From contig WWBZ02000082.1 of the NCBI GenBank assembly GCA_011503125.2, forward strand, positions 2,046,001 to 2,110,000: a DNA stretch of 64,000 nucleotides, read 5' to 3'. Each line of letters starts with the position of its first letter. Position 1 is the stretch's first letter. Shown here one piece after another: positions 1 to 11,529 of the stretch. The notes below the pieces were generated by a model. The model was not told where the DNA came from. It was given only the letters and a program-made list of their open reading frames with translations, and searched no databases. The translations under genes were made by a program, and so were the position numbers. The DNA comes from Botryosphaeria dothidea. Taxonomy: Eukaryota; Ascomycota; Dothideomycetes; Botryosphaeriales; Botryosphaeriaceae.

Positions 1-2
1 GA

Positions 3-1153
3 CCGCAAGTCTTCGGCCGTTTTCCTCCTACATCCCAGAACCTGTCCGAGGAAGAGCTTGACCCATATTTTGTAAACTTCGAGGCATCGTCGAAGGAGCT
101 AGAGCATTTGTTGCAGGGTAGCATGGAAAAAGTTAACCGCCGAACGCTTGCTCATCTGAACAGTTGGGGGGATGATATGGCGGAATTGGGTGCCCGTTAC
201 AATGCTTTCGCTTTGAACGAACAATCTCGTACTCTATCACAAGCTATTGAGAAGATGGGACAGGCTGTCGACTCTACATACATTCAGACGGCCGAGCTGT
301 CATCTGCTTTGAGTGCGGGTTTCGCGGAGCCGATGCGAGAGAGTGCTCAGTTTGCTGGAATTGTACGGGACGTTTTGCGGTACCGCATCCTCAAGCGCGT
401 ACAGGAAGAGATGGCAAGGGACGAACTGGATAGGAAGAGGCACTTGCTCCAGTCGCTGGAGCAGAGCGAGGCCGAAGCAAAGAGGATAGAGCAGTACCTC
501 AACCAGACCGGGGCCCCGCCGCCGAGAAGATCCAATTCGACCGCATCTCAGCGAAGCAACAGCGACCCTCCGAGACCTGAAGAGGATGCGGCATCCATTG
601 ACTCGGACTTTCCGCCCACCCACGGAGAATCGCACCCGCCACCTTCAGCAGCACAAGGCCAGCCTCAGCGATCCGAGCCGTCATCACCTGTGCACAAGAA
701 GACTGCGAGTGGAAACTTTGTGACGTCGAAGATCTTTGGCAGAGTCAGTCATGCCTTCCAGGGCATCGTGGATGTTGATCCGGAAAGGACGCGAAGGGAT
801 CAGATTGGCAAGACGAGAGAGAGCATATCTCAGGTAATGACGATCACCGAATATTTTAATCTACTGCTGCTAACATGAGTGTAGCTTGAACAAGCTTTGG
901 GTGTTGCGGACAAGGACGTTAAGGATGCAAGCGTGGGAGTGCTGAAGGATCTGAAAAGATTCCAGTGTGAAAAAGAAGAAGACCTCAGGCGATACATGGT
1001 GAGTGCTCCTGTGTGACGTACGATCAGTGTCCGTACTAATCTATCCAGATTGCTTTCGCCAAGTGTCATATCGAGTGGGCAAAGAGGAACCAAGCTTCGT
1101 GGGAAGAGGCAAAGGCGGAGATTCAGAATATTCAGGCGGCTCCTCAGGAGTGA
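3..1153 (+). CDS. SNX41: Sorting nexin SNX41/ATG20-like, C-terminal part (5' end outside window)
   Basis: This is the C-terminal BAR-like half of a PX-BAR sorting nexin of the Snx41/Atg20 type, which retrieves cargo from endosomes and takes part in selective autophagy. The frame is already open at base 3. Three exons are seen: 3-833, 885-998 and 1049-1153, with GT-AG introns at 834-884 and 999-1048. The joined frame ends in AAPQE-stop. Supporting stretches are FVNFEASSKELEHLLQGSME, then a helical segment with LSSALSAGFAEPMRESAQF and VLRYRILKRVQEEM. A Ser/Pro-rich linker follows (about 530-700), and then the last helices (DLKRFQCEKEEDLRRYM, IAFAKCHIEWAKRNQASWEE). The PX domain must lie upstream of the window. 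Family assignment rests on recalled similarity to fungal Snx41 proteins; Atg20 naming is equally possible. Confidence 0.85.
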
Positions 1154-1338
1154 TAAGGAACGATACCAGCTTTTGATTCTATCGAATGGGGGCGTTGTTG
1201 TACGGTACAGAAGTAGAACGTAATGGGTAATGCCATAGGACATTCGCTAAGATAGGGCGATACTTGTACTGCTTAAAAAAGGGTGATCATGCTAGCACTC
1301 GAAACTCTCGATTAGTCTCTTCCATCGCCATGTGCTAA

Positions 1339-3074
1339 CTAAGCCTGTCCGCCAACTTCCTGCGCTGAGACCTGCTGACCAGCTTTCTTGTCTCTGCTCT
1401 GCTGCTGCTCCTGCGGCTGACCTTCAACCGACAAATCGACTGTGCCATAGGGCGTGCCCCTCTGACGAGGAGGGCTTTCAATGCCTTCGCCGGAGAGTGG
1501 CGTGTCTTGCGGATCTTGGTCATCACTCGTGAGCAGAGCCTGGTTCCTCTCACGCTTCTCGTCAATGCGTCGGCGCCAAGGCTTGTAAAGCAGGACGCTG
1601 AGGGCACCGAAGACAATGAAGGAGCCGCAGATGGCGCCACCTATAGGTTCGGGTCAGGAACTTTAACGCTGACCAAGAGCAAAAAGTAGAAGAGTAGGAT
1701 CATGACAACTCACCAATAATCTCATAGTTGTCGCCCGCCTTCTCGACGCCATCCCAGAACCTGCCGGTCGGCTCGGCGACGTTGAGCACGAGGGTGAGCA
1801 GCTGGATGACGCCGATGACGAGGGCGACGACGACGGTGATGACGGTCAGCACGATGCTGTAGTAGAGGATGGCGATGCGGTCGCGTGCCAGCGCGGTGGA
1901 CGTGTACAGCGACATCATCAGCGCGCCGTCGGCCGTATCGAGCAGGCACATGCCCGCCGTGAAGAGCACGGGGAAGATCAGGATCAGCCAGATCGAGGTG
2001 CCCCGCGCCGCTTGGATGGATGAGATGCCGAGCAGCGCGATTTCGGAGGATGTGTCGAAGCCGAGGCCGAAGAGGATGCCGAGGGGGTACATTTTCCAGG
2101 GGCTGTGGGGAAGGGGGGAGAGCGTGTTAATATTGATGAGAGATCTTCTTTTCTTTGTCCGCTCCGCCGGCTTCGCTTACCGGTCAATCATTTTGAACAT
2201 GCCCTTGAATACGTTGAACAGGCACCCGGCGCCATGGATCTTGAAGCCATCCTCTTGCTCGTCACTGGGGTGGGTAGCGATCATCATGTTCAGCTGGCGT
2301 ACCAGACGAGACAGGATGTAGATGTTCATGATGCCGAGCAGGATCAGGAAGGCGGCGGACACTGATGTGCCGATAATGCCGCCCACGCGGGAGAAGTTGT
2401 CGAATTTATCAGAAACAGCGGAGGCAGTGCCGGCAACGACGATGGAGGTGACTATGACAATGCTGGGGAGGATGTTAAAACCTTGGCTTTTTCGTAGGGA
2501 AGATGGACTTGCGTCGAGTGGCCCAGAGAAAAGAACATGCCGACTGTGACCGGCTTCTGGCCAGAGGCAATAAGACGGCGGGTCATGAGATCTATGGCCT
2601 GGTGTGGGTGTAGATTAGTATAGGATTGATTATATGTTATCGGTTTGGTGAGTAGACTGACTGAAATATGGTCCGCGTCCAGGGCATGGCGAAGTCCGAG
2701 GGTGTACGAGAGAATGGCCGTGGAGATGAGGGCGCTGAATAAATGTCAGGTACTAGTTTCCTTGAGTTCCAAGAAATTTTGAGAGCTACGAACGGATGGA
2801 AGTGCTGCGAGATGAGAAGGTTAGGTCATGGCCGTTTGCTTTAATTGCTGATGCAGCTTACAAGGACTATACCAACGGCTACCCAGACGACAGCGTTGGC
2901 AAGGGCGACCAAAAAGATCACAGCGATTGCAGAAAATGGCAGCCTCCGTAAATACGGTACACGGCCATGGTACATTTCAGCCTTCTTTGAAACATTTCCC
3001 AGGAAGGTAACCTTGTCGTCGGCGGCGATGGAGTCACCCGCGGCGGGGTAATGCTGCAGTGGCTCAGCCATCAC
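1339..3074 (-). CDS. High-affinity nickel/cobalt transporter (NiCoT, HoxN/NixA/Nic1 family)
   Basis: Plasma-membrane permease for Ni2+ (and Co2+), expected to supply nickel to urease. Seven exons fit: 2862-3074, 2794-2804, 2662-2734, 2513-2598, 2181-2462, 1714-2102 and 1339-1640, giving 451 residues in a closed frame. The family signature is complete across splice sites: HFHP, then [17 protein letters not shown] (the metal-selecting H-x4-D-H motif), [22 protein letters not shown] and LDTADGALM. Several hydrophobic segments match the eight-helix topology. Exon 2 is only 11 nt and supplies HFHP. The intron at 2463-2512 begins GCAAGT, a GC-AG intron. The start is the first ATG (MMAEPLQH). The charged Gln-rich tail is predicted cytosolic. 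The gene is convergent with the sorting nexin. Confidence 0.92.
2463..2512 (-). other. GC-AG intron in the nickel transporter
   Basis: On the minus strand the exon ends TCGAC, the intron starts GCAAGT and ends CTCCCCAG, and the next exon starts CATTGTC. Joining gives GHSTIVIVTS, the conserved family motif. No GT donor gives an open frame here. Confidence 0.85.
2794..2804 (-). other. 11-nt microexon of the nickel transporter
   Basis: Between introns 2805-2861 (GTAAGC...CGCAG) and 2735-2793 (GTTCGT...TTCAG) lies an 11-nt exon. Together with the flanking exons it encodes VLHFHPALIS. The HFHP motif is typical of fungal NiCoT proteins. The whole gene stays in frame only if these 11 bases are included. 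Confidence 0.88.
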
Positions 3075-3381
3075 GTCCGGCGGAAGCGAGAGTTTGGGAG
3101 ACGAAGCGAAGCAGCGGACGCGGTGATAGAAAAACGAGGTGAGGAACCAAGCCTTTCCAGCCGTGGACTTGCCAGAGCTCGGCTGAGAGACTTGTCTTGG
3201 CCGTTACTGGCTGATCCGAGCCTGGTAAAACATGCGCATCACGGAGCTTGGGCCATGGTGGGGTAAGGAAGGCACTAACGCGCTCTTATCAGTCCGATCA
3301 CGGGAACCGCAAAGTCATTAGCGAATGTCAAAGGCATCTTTCATTGGTGCTTTTGTATATCTTATGCTTTGAAGTGCATGC

Positions 3382-4986
3382 CTATGGCCATTTGCTAAAG
3401 CACAGGCTTGCATTTGTCCCCCCGAACCCGAACGAATTCGACAAAGCCACAGATATTTCCAGTTTCTGTGCCTCTTTCGGCACATAATTACAGTCAAATT
3501 CTTCCGGTGGGTCTCCGGGTGTATCCAAATTGAGCGTTGGAGGAAGAATTCCCTGTGAAAATTATCAGCAGAGAGGAAAGTTCTCCGCGGATGAGGACTT
3601 ACATGGTGGAGAGCTAAAACGGTGAAAATTGCTTCGACGGACCCCGCCGCACCCAGAAGATGGCCTATTGCTCCCTTCGTGCTGCTGATGTTGATATTTG
3701 CTGCCCTTTGGTGGCCTTGCTCTCCCAGTAGAAGAGTTTTGATGGCAATATTCTCGGCGGCATCGCCCAGCACTGTCGATGTCGCATGGGCATTGACGTA
3801 GTCAACCGCACTTGGGGGTAGCTTGGCATGCTTCAGGGCTCGTTTCATTGCCAGAAATGGTCCCTCACCGTCCTCGCGAGGAGCAGTCATATGATGCGCA
3901 TCTGACGAGAGACCGTAGCCTTTCAACTCCGCATATATTCTTGCACCTCGTGCCTTGGCGTGCTCCAGCTCCTTGTGATAAAAGAAAGATTAGTGAAAGG
4001 AATGACCACTGAGATAATGCTTGCTTACCTCGAGAACAAGCACACCGGCGCCCTCTCCAATGACAAAGCCGGCTCTTTTCTTGTCGAATGGTCTCGAGGC
4101 TAAATGTGGCGTCTCGTTCCAGTCTGTGGCCAAGCTCCTGGCGCGAGCGAAACCTGCAATCGCCAAAGGGTGAATGCATGATTCTGCGCCGCCAGCAATC
4201 ATCACATCGGCATCTCCATATTCAATGAAGCGGGCAGCGTCTCCAATTGCGTGGGCACCAGTTGTACAAGCAGTGGTTGCTGCATGGTTTGGTCCCTGCA
4301 GATGGTAAGCGAAGACTTTGAGCGGGATATAGGCGACGACAGACCTTTAATCCAAAGCGCATTGAAATGTGCCCGGCGGCCAGATTGATTAACAGTCGAG
4401 GAACGAAGAGTGGCGAGACCTTCTTGTAGCCGCCTTTCTCGTACGCTATAGAAGTCTCGTAGACATCGTCGAAACTTCCGATGCCGGATCCGATATAGAC
4501 ACCCTGCGGCATGTCAGCCACGCATGTCACGGTATAATTTAGGGGCACGAACCGTGGCTTCTAGGTCTTTCTCGGTCTTTGGGCGCCATGCAGCATCCTC
4601 AAGAGCTTCATGAGATGCTGCCATGGCATATTGAGCGAAAAGTGCCATTTTACGCTCATCCTACATAGATCAGCAAAGGGCCTGATGCACTGGCCGACAG
4701 GTGCAGCTTACACCTGGTTTCAGCCATTCTTTCGCAGACCAACCGCCATCTTGCTTGGTACCGGATGGAACTATGGCAGCGACTTGGCTCGGTAGCGCCG
4801 CAAACTGGGGACTGCGGTTCTTCACAGAGACAACGCCACAATGGCTGTCGAGGAGGCGCGACCACGTTCTGCGGATGCCTTGAATGCCGTTTGATCAGCT
4901 CGCAACAAAAGGCTGAGGGAAAATAAAGTCTTACCGACGCCCAATGGTGTCACCGCGCCTAGTCCGGTTATCACCACTCTTCGCAT
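3382..4986 (-). CDS. CEM1: Mitochondrial 3-oxoacyl-[ACP] synthase (KAS I/II type, CEM1-like)
   Basis: Condensing enzyme of the discrete (type II) mitochondrial fatty acid synthesis pathway that makes the octanoyl precursor of lipoate. Seven exons (4935-4986, 4712-4878, 4553-4660, 4345-4503, 4029-4295, 3603-3971, 3382-3552) join to 430 residues, the usual length for a single KAS. The N-terminus [17 protein letters not shown] is diagnostic. The catalytic triad is visible: Cys near residue 172 in [12 protein letters not shown], His near 313 in NAHATST, and His near 355 in [14 protein letters not shown], followed by the C-terminal [12 protein letters not shown]. The chosen ATG begins directly at the thiolase fold with little room for a mitochondrial presequence, so import may use an unseen upstream exon. 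It is not part of a multidomain polyketide synthase. Confidence 0.93.
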
Positions 4987-5917
4987 GGCATGGTTTTGAT
5001 GGTTGGCTGATGTTAACGAAATGGGCAGGTTGACGCGGCGGAGAGCGCAAAAGGTCCCGAGGCGCGCTGACCACCGGCAACGACTTTAGGCACGTAGCGC
5101 TTCCCTGTCTCACAACTGTGCGCATCCTCAGTCGTTTCGACCAACATCCATGACCGCCATTTTCCCGATTCGCAGACTCGTCTCATTCTCATCTGCATAC
5201 AACCTTCATCTGAGCCGTACTCTGCTCTTGAATTCGATGACAGCTTCACCATGCGTCACCGTCATACTGGCCGCGGCTGGACATGCAGCACCCTTCGCTC
5301 TCCCGTACCGATTTTGGTGTGGCGGGGATGGGTGAGGCACTGATGCAATACTTCTTACTTCTTGCTATCACTGGTAAGGCATCTGTGCCGTTGAAATGTA
5401 GCATTAAGGTATTTGTATCGGCTATTCGCATATCACAACCGAGCAGAACTATATTTCGATGGCTTCAAATTCCAAGCTCTGAACATGCATGATCCTTCAT
5501 GTGCGCTTCTGTCCACTCCAGCATGGTTATTCACTTTTTTGTGCTCCCTCACTGCGGGCTTCGGTCTTGGCTTGACCGACTTGTGGATGCCATCAAGGTA
5601 CTCATCCCGGTCTCTACTCGGCAGAACATTGACGGGAGGTACGATGATGCTCCTGGTAAAGGCCCCACCATTCAAGCATGGTATTCACCCTATGTGCAAG
5701 CTTGCGTACCAATCCCTCCATTGGTCGAAACGTGTCAGAACTGGCGCTCTGTCCGTTGCGAGTCTTGTCTATGGACATCAAGGTGCTCACCCGTCGCCCT
5801 CTGACCTCACCCCCTCCAACTCGCACATTTAAAAGCTAGACCACATGGTACCTTTGATCCTCCTTACCTCTCCATTGGCTACTCTTTGAAGCCTCATAAT
5901 AATCTGCTGCCCACAAA
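4987..5917. promoter_or_regulatory. Shared intergenic region between KAS and the flavoprotein gene
   Basis: About 930 bp between two divergently transcribed genes, so it should hold both promoters. Open frames here (for example 5413-5832 plus) show no recognisable family or splice context. I see no repeat or RNA gene. Confidence 0.5.
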
Positions 5918-7625
5918 ATGGATAGTCCAACAAGGGAAAACAACATCTTCGTACACGACGTGATCATCGTCGGAGCTGGACCATGCGGCCTCGCCGTCGC
6001 TGCCCGCCTCTGTGAGCATACGCCCTCTGCGATATTCACAGATGAGGAACACCAACGGTATCACTGGATCCGCAAGCATGGCGCACGGATGAGCATCAAA
6101 AACAAGAAGAACGGAAAGGTCACCACGTCATCATCTCAGCTTGGAAGACGATACTCAACATTGGTCCTTGACGGAACTGGAGACCAATGGCTTAGTAGAT
6201 GGAATAAGCTCTTCAAGACTTTCGAAATCACCAACTTGCGCAGCCCCATGTTCTTCCACGTCGATCCCGGAGACAGGGACGGACTGCTAGCATTCGCACA
6301 TGAGCAAAACCGAGAGGACGAGCTAGTGGAGATTAGAGACTGTGTTGGAAAGGAAATCAGCAAACATCTGAGGAAGAAGAGGGTCAAGTCACGGAAGTAA
6401 GTTTTCTAATTGTACACATGCTTGCATCTGCTAACAAGCAATAGGGCACACTCCGAAGTCGTCATTGATGAGCGTGATCGGAAAGACTACTTCACCCCTT
6501 CTCGCCCCTTGTTTGAGGAACACTGCGAGTGCATCGTCGACCGGTATGGCCTTCGCGATGGCCTGATCAAGCAAGAGCAAGTCCAGGACATCGAGTTTGG
6601 CTACGTCCGCGACATCTCTACCGTCGATAAAGTCTTCACATTGCGGACCAACCAAGGGGTACACCACGCCAGGGCAGTAGTCCTTGCAGTCGGGCCCGGC
6701 AATGCTCCCAGTATACCGGATGTCGACCCGAAGCAGGGCTGTCCCCAGATGTGTCACACTATGCAGATTCAACAGTTCCCTGATCCTGTCGTTTCTACCA
6801 AGATCAAAGCTAGGAGGGGGACAAATGTTATGGTCGTTGGCGGTGGCCTAACTTCCGCTCAAGTGGCTGACATGGCACTCCGCAAAGGTGTTACAAAGGT
6901 CTGGCATCTCATGCGAAGTGGATGCAAGGTCAAACCTTTTGACGTGGACCTGTGCTGGGTGGGGAAGTTCAGGAATCTGGAGCAGGCAATTTTCTGGTCT
7001 GCTGATACTGACGAGGGTAAGTTGCAGCCCCTGCTTGAGTATGCACATTCATGCTAAATAGAATCCAGAACGTCTTGAGAAAATCAAGTCGGCTCGTGGC
7101 GGCGGTAGTATCAATCCTCCTTTCGCCAAAATTCTCAAACAACACATTGCTCGCGGGCGCGTCTCTCTGCACACGCACACGGTAATCAAGGGCAAGTCCT
7201 TCGATGCATCAAACCAGACATGGAGGGTTGAGACGGAGCCTCCGATTCCCGAAATGCCGCCAATGGACTATATTTACTTCGCTACTGGCATTCAGACGGA
7301 CTTTGCTACTATGCCTTTCCTCAAGTCGATGAATAGGGATTACCCTATCCCAGGGCAGGGAGGTCTTCCTTGTTTGAATGATGACCTGATGTGGAAGGAT
7401 GACGTTCCCCTCTTCATGACCGGCCGGTTGGCTAGTCTCCGCTTGGGTCCAGCCGCACCTAATTTGGCAGGAGCACGTGTCGGAGCAGAGAGGATTGCCT
7501 GGAGCATTGCTGATGTTTTGGCCAAGGGTTCAGAAAATCTGGGTGAAGATGATGAAGAATTCAACTATACTACCGCAAGAGGCAACCGCTACAACAGCTT
7601 GAACTTTGCGGATGTGGACGGATAG
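5918..7625 (+). CDS. FAD/NAD(P)-dependent oxidoreductase, SidA/flavin monooxygenase-like
   Basis: Three exons (5918-6396, 6445-7016, 7069-7625) join to 535 residues. The N-terminal Rossmann motif VIIVGAGPCGLAVAARL binds FAD. A second dinucleotide fold, VMVVGGGLTSAQVADMAL, lies mid-protein, and a late YFATGIQTDF resembles the ATG motif of flavin-dependent N-hydroxylating monooxygenases and pyridine-nucleotide oxidoreductases. The layout matches L-ornithine/L-lysine N-monooxygenase-like proteins, but no siderophore peptide synthetase lies nearby, so the substrate is unknown. No signal peptide or membrane segment is evident; it is probably cytosolic. The start is the first ATG of the frame, just before the FAD motif. 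Introns at 6397-6444 and 7017-7068 are short GT-AG introns. Confidence 0.8.
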
Positions 7626-7909
7626 TGAGACAGGTCAAGTAGAAGATAGCCTCGTATGCGCTAGCAATCGGCTTCTTTATATGCAAGCTCGTTGAAAATA
7701 AAGTCTTACGTCGAGCTGTCATGTGCTTTGATAGTGCCGATCCAAATGGTGAAGTCATTGATCGCTGGCGGCCCAAGCTTTTCCAGTTCGCGAGTCGCGG
7801 CCATCAAAAAGTAAGCAGCGCGCCCTGCGACCATCCGTCTCAAGTCTATCTGCCTACCACGTCAACCGCAGCCTCAATTACTTTTCTCTTTCCACTAACA
7901 GCATCTCCA

Positions 7910-9044
7910 ATGGCCTCCTATTTCGCTTGCCGAGCCTGCAGGCGGGCGCTGCAACAGAACGCCTCCAGCTTCACCCAGGTAAAATTCCGCCAAACCAACG
8001 CTCAGCTTCCTACAAACCCTCTTCCTAACGTTCGGGACCGTAGGCCAGCCGTAACCGTGCGACACCCTCCCTCCGAGCCTCCTTTTCAATCGCATCCCGC
8101 GCCGCACAGCAGCAATCGCAGCAATCGCTCCACTCCGAAGCGCCCTCGTCGCCCGCCGCCCTCGAGAACAACGACGCTCTCACTGCGCAGCAGGAACAGC
8201 GCTCGACGCCCGGCAATGCCTACGCAAGCGCGAGTGCCGGTGCGCCATCGCACGCAGCTATGAGCAGAGCCATTGCACAGGGCCTGCACAAGCGCGCCGG
8301 CACCTCGACGGAGACGTACGTCGCGTACGGCGGGACGGAGATGCTCTTCCGCGAGTGCGCGAGGCAAGCGGACTACAAGATCCTCAAGGACGAAGACGGG
8401 GATGCGCGGAAGACGGACAAGGGCGAGGATCTGGGCGTGGGGGAGGGGTGGTGGTATGAAAGTGCGTAGCTGGCCGAGTCGTGTGCTTGTGCGGCTGCTA
8501 ACGAATACGTGCAGGACTGGGCCTCACGCCGACGTTCAACACCTGGGCGCAAGTGACGTTCCTCCACATGTACGCCTTGACGACGCGCATCAGGCAGTTC
8601 CCAGAGGAGTACGCGCCCGCGTGGCACCAGCACCTGATCGACCATTTCTTCTACGAGGCAGAGAACCGGATGGTGATACATCACAACATGCAGGCGCGAG
8701 GCATTCGCAACAAGTACTTGCACGATCTGTTTATTCAATGGCGCGGAGTCATGGCCGCGTACGATGAAGGCTTGGTGAAGGGTGATGCGGTGCTGGCGAC
8801 GGCATTGTGGAGGAACATTTGGAAGGCGGAGGAGATCAACCCGGTTGGATTGGCGACTTTGGTCAGCTATCTGAGAAGGGAGGTCCAGAGGTTGGAGCAG
8901 ATCAGTGATGAGGCGTTTACTTCCGGCGAGGTGCAGTTTGCAGGACCGGAGAAAGAGGAGGTACTGGTGGTGGAGCAGAGCCCTCAGCTCGAGCGGCCAT
9001 TCACGGCCGAGGATCTCGAGCCCAAAGAGGAAACGAAGAGCTGA
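7910..9044 (+). CDS. CBP3: Cytochrome bc1 complex assembly chaperone, CBP3/UQCC1 family
   Basis: Mitochondrial ubiquinol-cytochrome c chaperone that binds newly made cytochrome b for complex III assembly. Three exons (7910-7978, 8044-8461, 8515-9044) give 338 residues. The N-terminus (MASYFACRACRRALQQ, then an Arg/Ser/Ala-rich stretch) looks like a mitochondrial presequence. The chaperone domain begins at WWYERLGLTPTFNTWAQVTF and continues through LIDHFFYEAENRM and NKYLHDLFIQWRGVMAAYDEG. The exon 2/3 junction splits the Arg codon of YERLG. The acidic C-terminal tail is typical of filamentous fungal members. Confidence 0.88.
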
Positions 9045-9652
9045 GGGAGAGTAGGGTCAGGCCGAACTGCGACATTGTTGACATTTCAAGTTGATTGACA
9101 GAGTCTGTGAGCAAGGAGTCGTGTATTATGGTATGTAAATGTATAGGATTCTACGTCTTGGCGGGAAAAGCATTTGATGGACAGAATATGTATAGACTAA
9201 TGATGGCTAAGCATGCTAAGCTCCTCTCGTCCGACCTAACGGCTTATCGCGAACCTGTGTCCAAAATGTCACCGCGGATCCATATTGTCAAAATACTGGT
9301 GCTGTTTCATAAAGTACCGCGGGATTAATTCTACTGAAGTAAGAATCTTACTCGTAAGAATTGACAGCAAAGAGCAGACCAATAGGGCAATAATTGCGCG
9401 GCGGAGAGACTTGTAGCCCGATCCCGGTTGTGCACGGATGGGGTCGAGGGGTTCGCCGAGCCGAGGTGCGCACGCCCAGAGCAGCCAAGCTCGCGACATT
9501 CACATTCACGCCGCATCCTTCCAACCTGGACCCTCTCTCCTCAGCCTCGGCGGGGCCTAGTCCGTAATCCTCCTCATAAGCCGCCTTTCTCCTCATTTGC
9601 AACATCCGACACTCCCCCCATTCCCCTCTTGCAAACCAGACAATCGCCCGTC

Positions 9653-11529
9653 ATGTCGAAGCTCCCGGAGCTGCAGCACACTCCCATCGAGTCGATCCCC
9701 TCGACCGTGAACCTTCTCCGCACCACATTCAACACACAAAAAACGCGTAATGTCGAATTCAGATTGAAGCAGCTGCGCAAGCTCTATTGGGGGTACGCAC
9801 GCCTTCCAAACCCGCCAATTCCGCGCATTGTAGCTGACGCGCTCTTGTTCTTGCAGATTGAAGGATAATGAAGAGCTCATCGTCGAGGCCTGCAAGAAGG
9901 ACTTGAACAAATCCACCTTCGAGACCTACCTGGCCGAATTTGGCTGGGTCCTGAACGACATCATCTTCGTGCAGAACAACTTGGAGAAATGGGTGAAGGA
10001 CGAGAAGGCACCGGATATCCCGTTCGCGAACAAGCTCCTCGCCCCGCACATTCGGAAGGAGCCCTTAGGCACCGTTCTGGTCATTGGGTAAGTTTCATAT
10101 GCCAAAACTTACGTGAATTTCGACTGACTCTGCCCACAGCGCCTACAACTTCCCCATCCAACTTTCCCTCGGTCCTGTCATCGGCGCCATTGCCGCTGGC
10201 TGCACCGTCGTTCTCAAGCCTAGCGAAAATGCCCCTGCCGCTGCCGCTGTCATGGAGAAGGTCATCCGCGAGTCTCTCGATTCGACCGCCTATACTGTTG
10301 TCCAAGGAGCTGTTGCCGAGACCACCGCGCTGCTCGACCAGAAGTGGGATAAGATATTCTACACCGGTGGCATCGGCGTTGGTACCATCATTGCGAAGAA
10401 GGCAGCCGAGACGCTCACTCCTGTGACTCTGGAGTTGGGTGGCAAGAACCCTGCCATCGTTACCAAGAACGCCGACCCCAGATTGGCCGCGCGCAGGTTG
10501 CTTTGGGCAAAGTTGCACAATGCAGGTCAAGTTTGCGTCAGCCAGAATTACATTATGGTTGACCAGGAGATTCTCCCGGCCTTGATCACGGAGCTGAAGA
10601 CGGCATACAACGAATTCTTCCCGGAGGGAGCGCAGAAGAGCCCGGATTACAGTCACATTGTGAATGAGAGACAATTCAGGAGACTGAAGAAGATGCTGGA
10701 CGAGAGTAACGGCAAGATACTCATGGGCGGTACTATGGATGAGAGCGACCTCTTCTTCGAGCCGACCGTTGTGCAGGTCAACAGCCATAAGGACAGCCTG
10801 ATTGAGGACGAGAGCTTCGGTCCTCTCATCCCTGTTCTCCCCGTCAAGGATCTGGACGAGGCCATCCGGATCGCAAACGAGGTCCATGATACGCCCCTTG
10901 GCGTGTATCCCTTTGGCAACAAGAAGGAGACGGAGAGGGGTAAGTACCAATATTGGAGATGGCCCACCACCTTCTAACAAAAACGTGCACAGTTCTTAAC
11001 GAGACACGGTCTGGCGGCGCTTCCGTCAACGAGTAAGCTATAATAGTAGGCCCCAAACTTGCAATTTAGTGCTGACTCCCCTTTCAGCGGCTTCTTCCAC
11101 GCCTCAATTCCGACCCTTGCTTTCGGTGGTGTCGGCACGAGCGGACAAGGTGCCTACCGCGGCCGCGCTTCGTTCGACTCCTTCACTCACCGTCGCTCCG
11201 TCACCACCACCCCCGGTTGGATGGAATCCCTTCTCGCGGTCCGCTACCCGCCGTACACCGCCAAGAAGGCGAAGCAGTACAAGCAAATGAGCGAGCTCAA
11301 GCCCAACTTCGACCGCAACGGCAATGCGAAGAGCAATTGGCTGCTCACTATCTTCGGTCTGGGAGCAAAAGGTAAGAGCGCAGGGCTCGTGAGGTGGCTG
11401 GTTGTGCTTGTTGGTAAGTGAACCTCGACTGATCTGCTTTTCAGGTTGAGAAGTGCATGAGCTGACCTCGTGACTTGATGAGCAGTGACGTTCGGTATCA
11501 AGCAGTATCGCGAGAAGGCGTTGTTGTAG
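9653..11529 (+). CDS. HFD1: Fatty aldehyde dehydrogenase (class 3 ALDH, HFD1-like), tail-anchored
   Basis: NAD(P)-dependent oxidation of long-chain aldehydes, including hexadecenal from sphingolipid breakdown. Six exons (9653-9792, 9857-10087, 10140-10939, 10993-11032, 11088-11413, 11486-11529) join to 526 residues. The active site is intact: general-base Glu near residue 222 in LELGGKNPA and nucleophile Cys near 256 in HNAGQVCVSQNY. The cofactor loop FYTGGIGVG is also present. The C-terminus carries a hydrophobic segment (LVRWLVVLVVTFG) after a Lys-rich stretch, as expected for a tail-anchored ER, lipid-droplet or mitochondrial outer-membrane form. The last two introns fall at the C-terminus, so alternative splicing could change the anchor. 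The 299-aa open frame opposite (10081-10980 minus) is a shadow. Confidence 0.92.

Noticed and set aside
3382..7625. Secondary-metabolite cluster from ketoacyl synthase plus flavin monooxygenase
   Set aside because: The synthase is a discrete mitochondrial type II enzyme and no PKS, NRPS or pathway regulator is adjacent.
10081..10980. 299-codon minus-strand open frame
   Set aside because: Antisense shadow of the aldehyde dehydrogenase exon that carries the active-site Glu and Cys.
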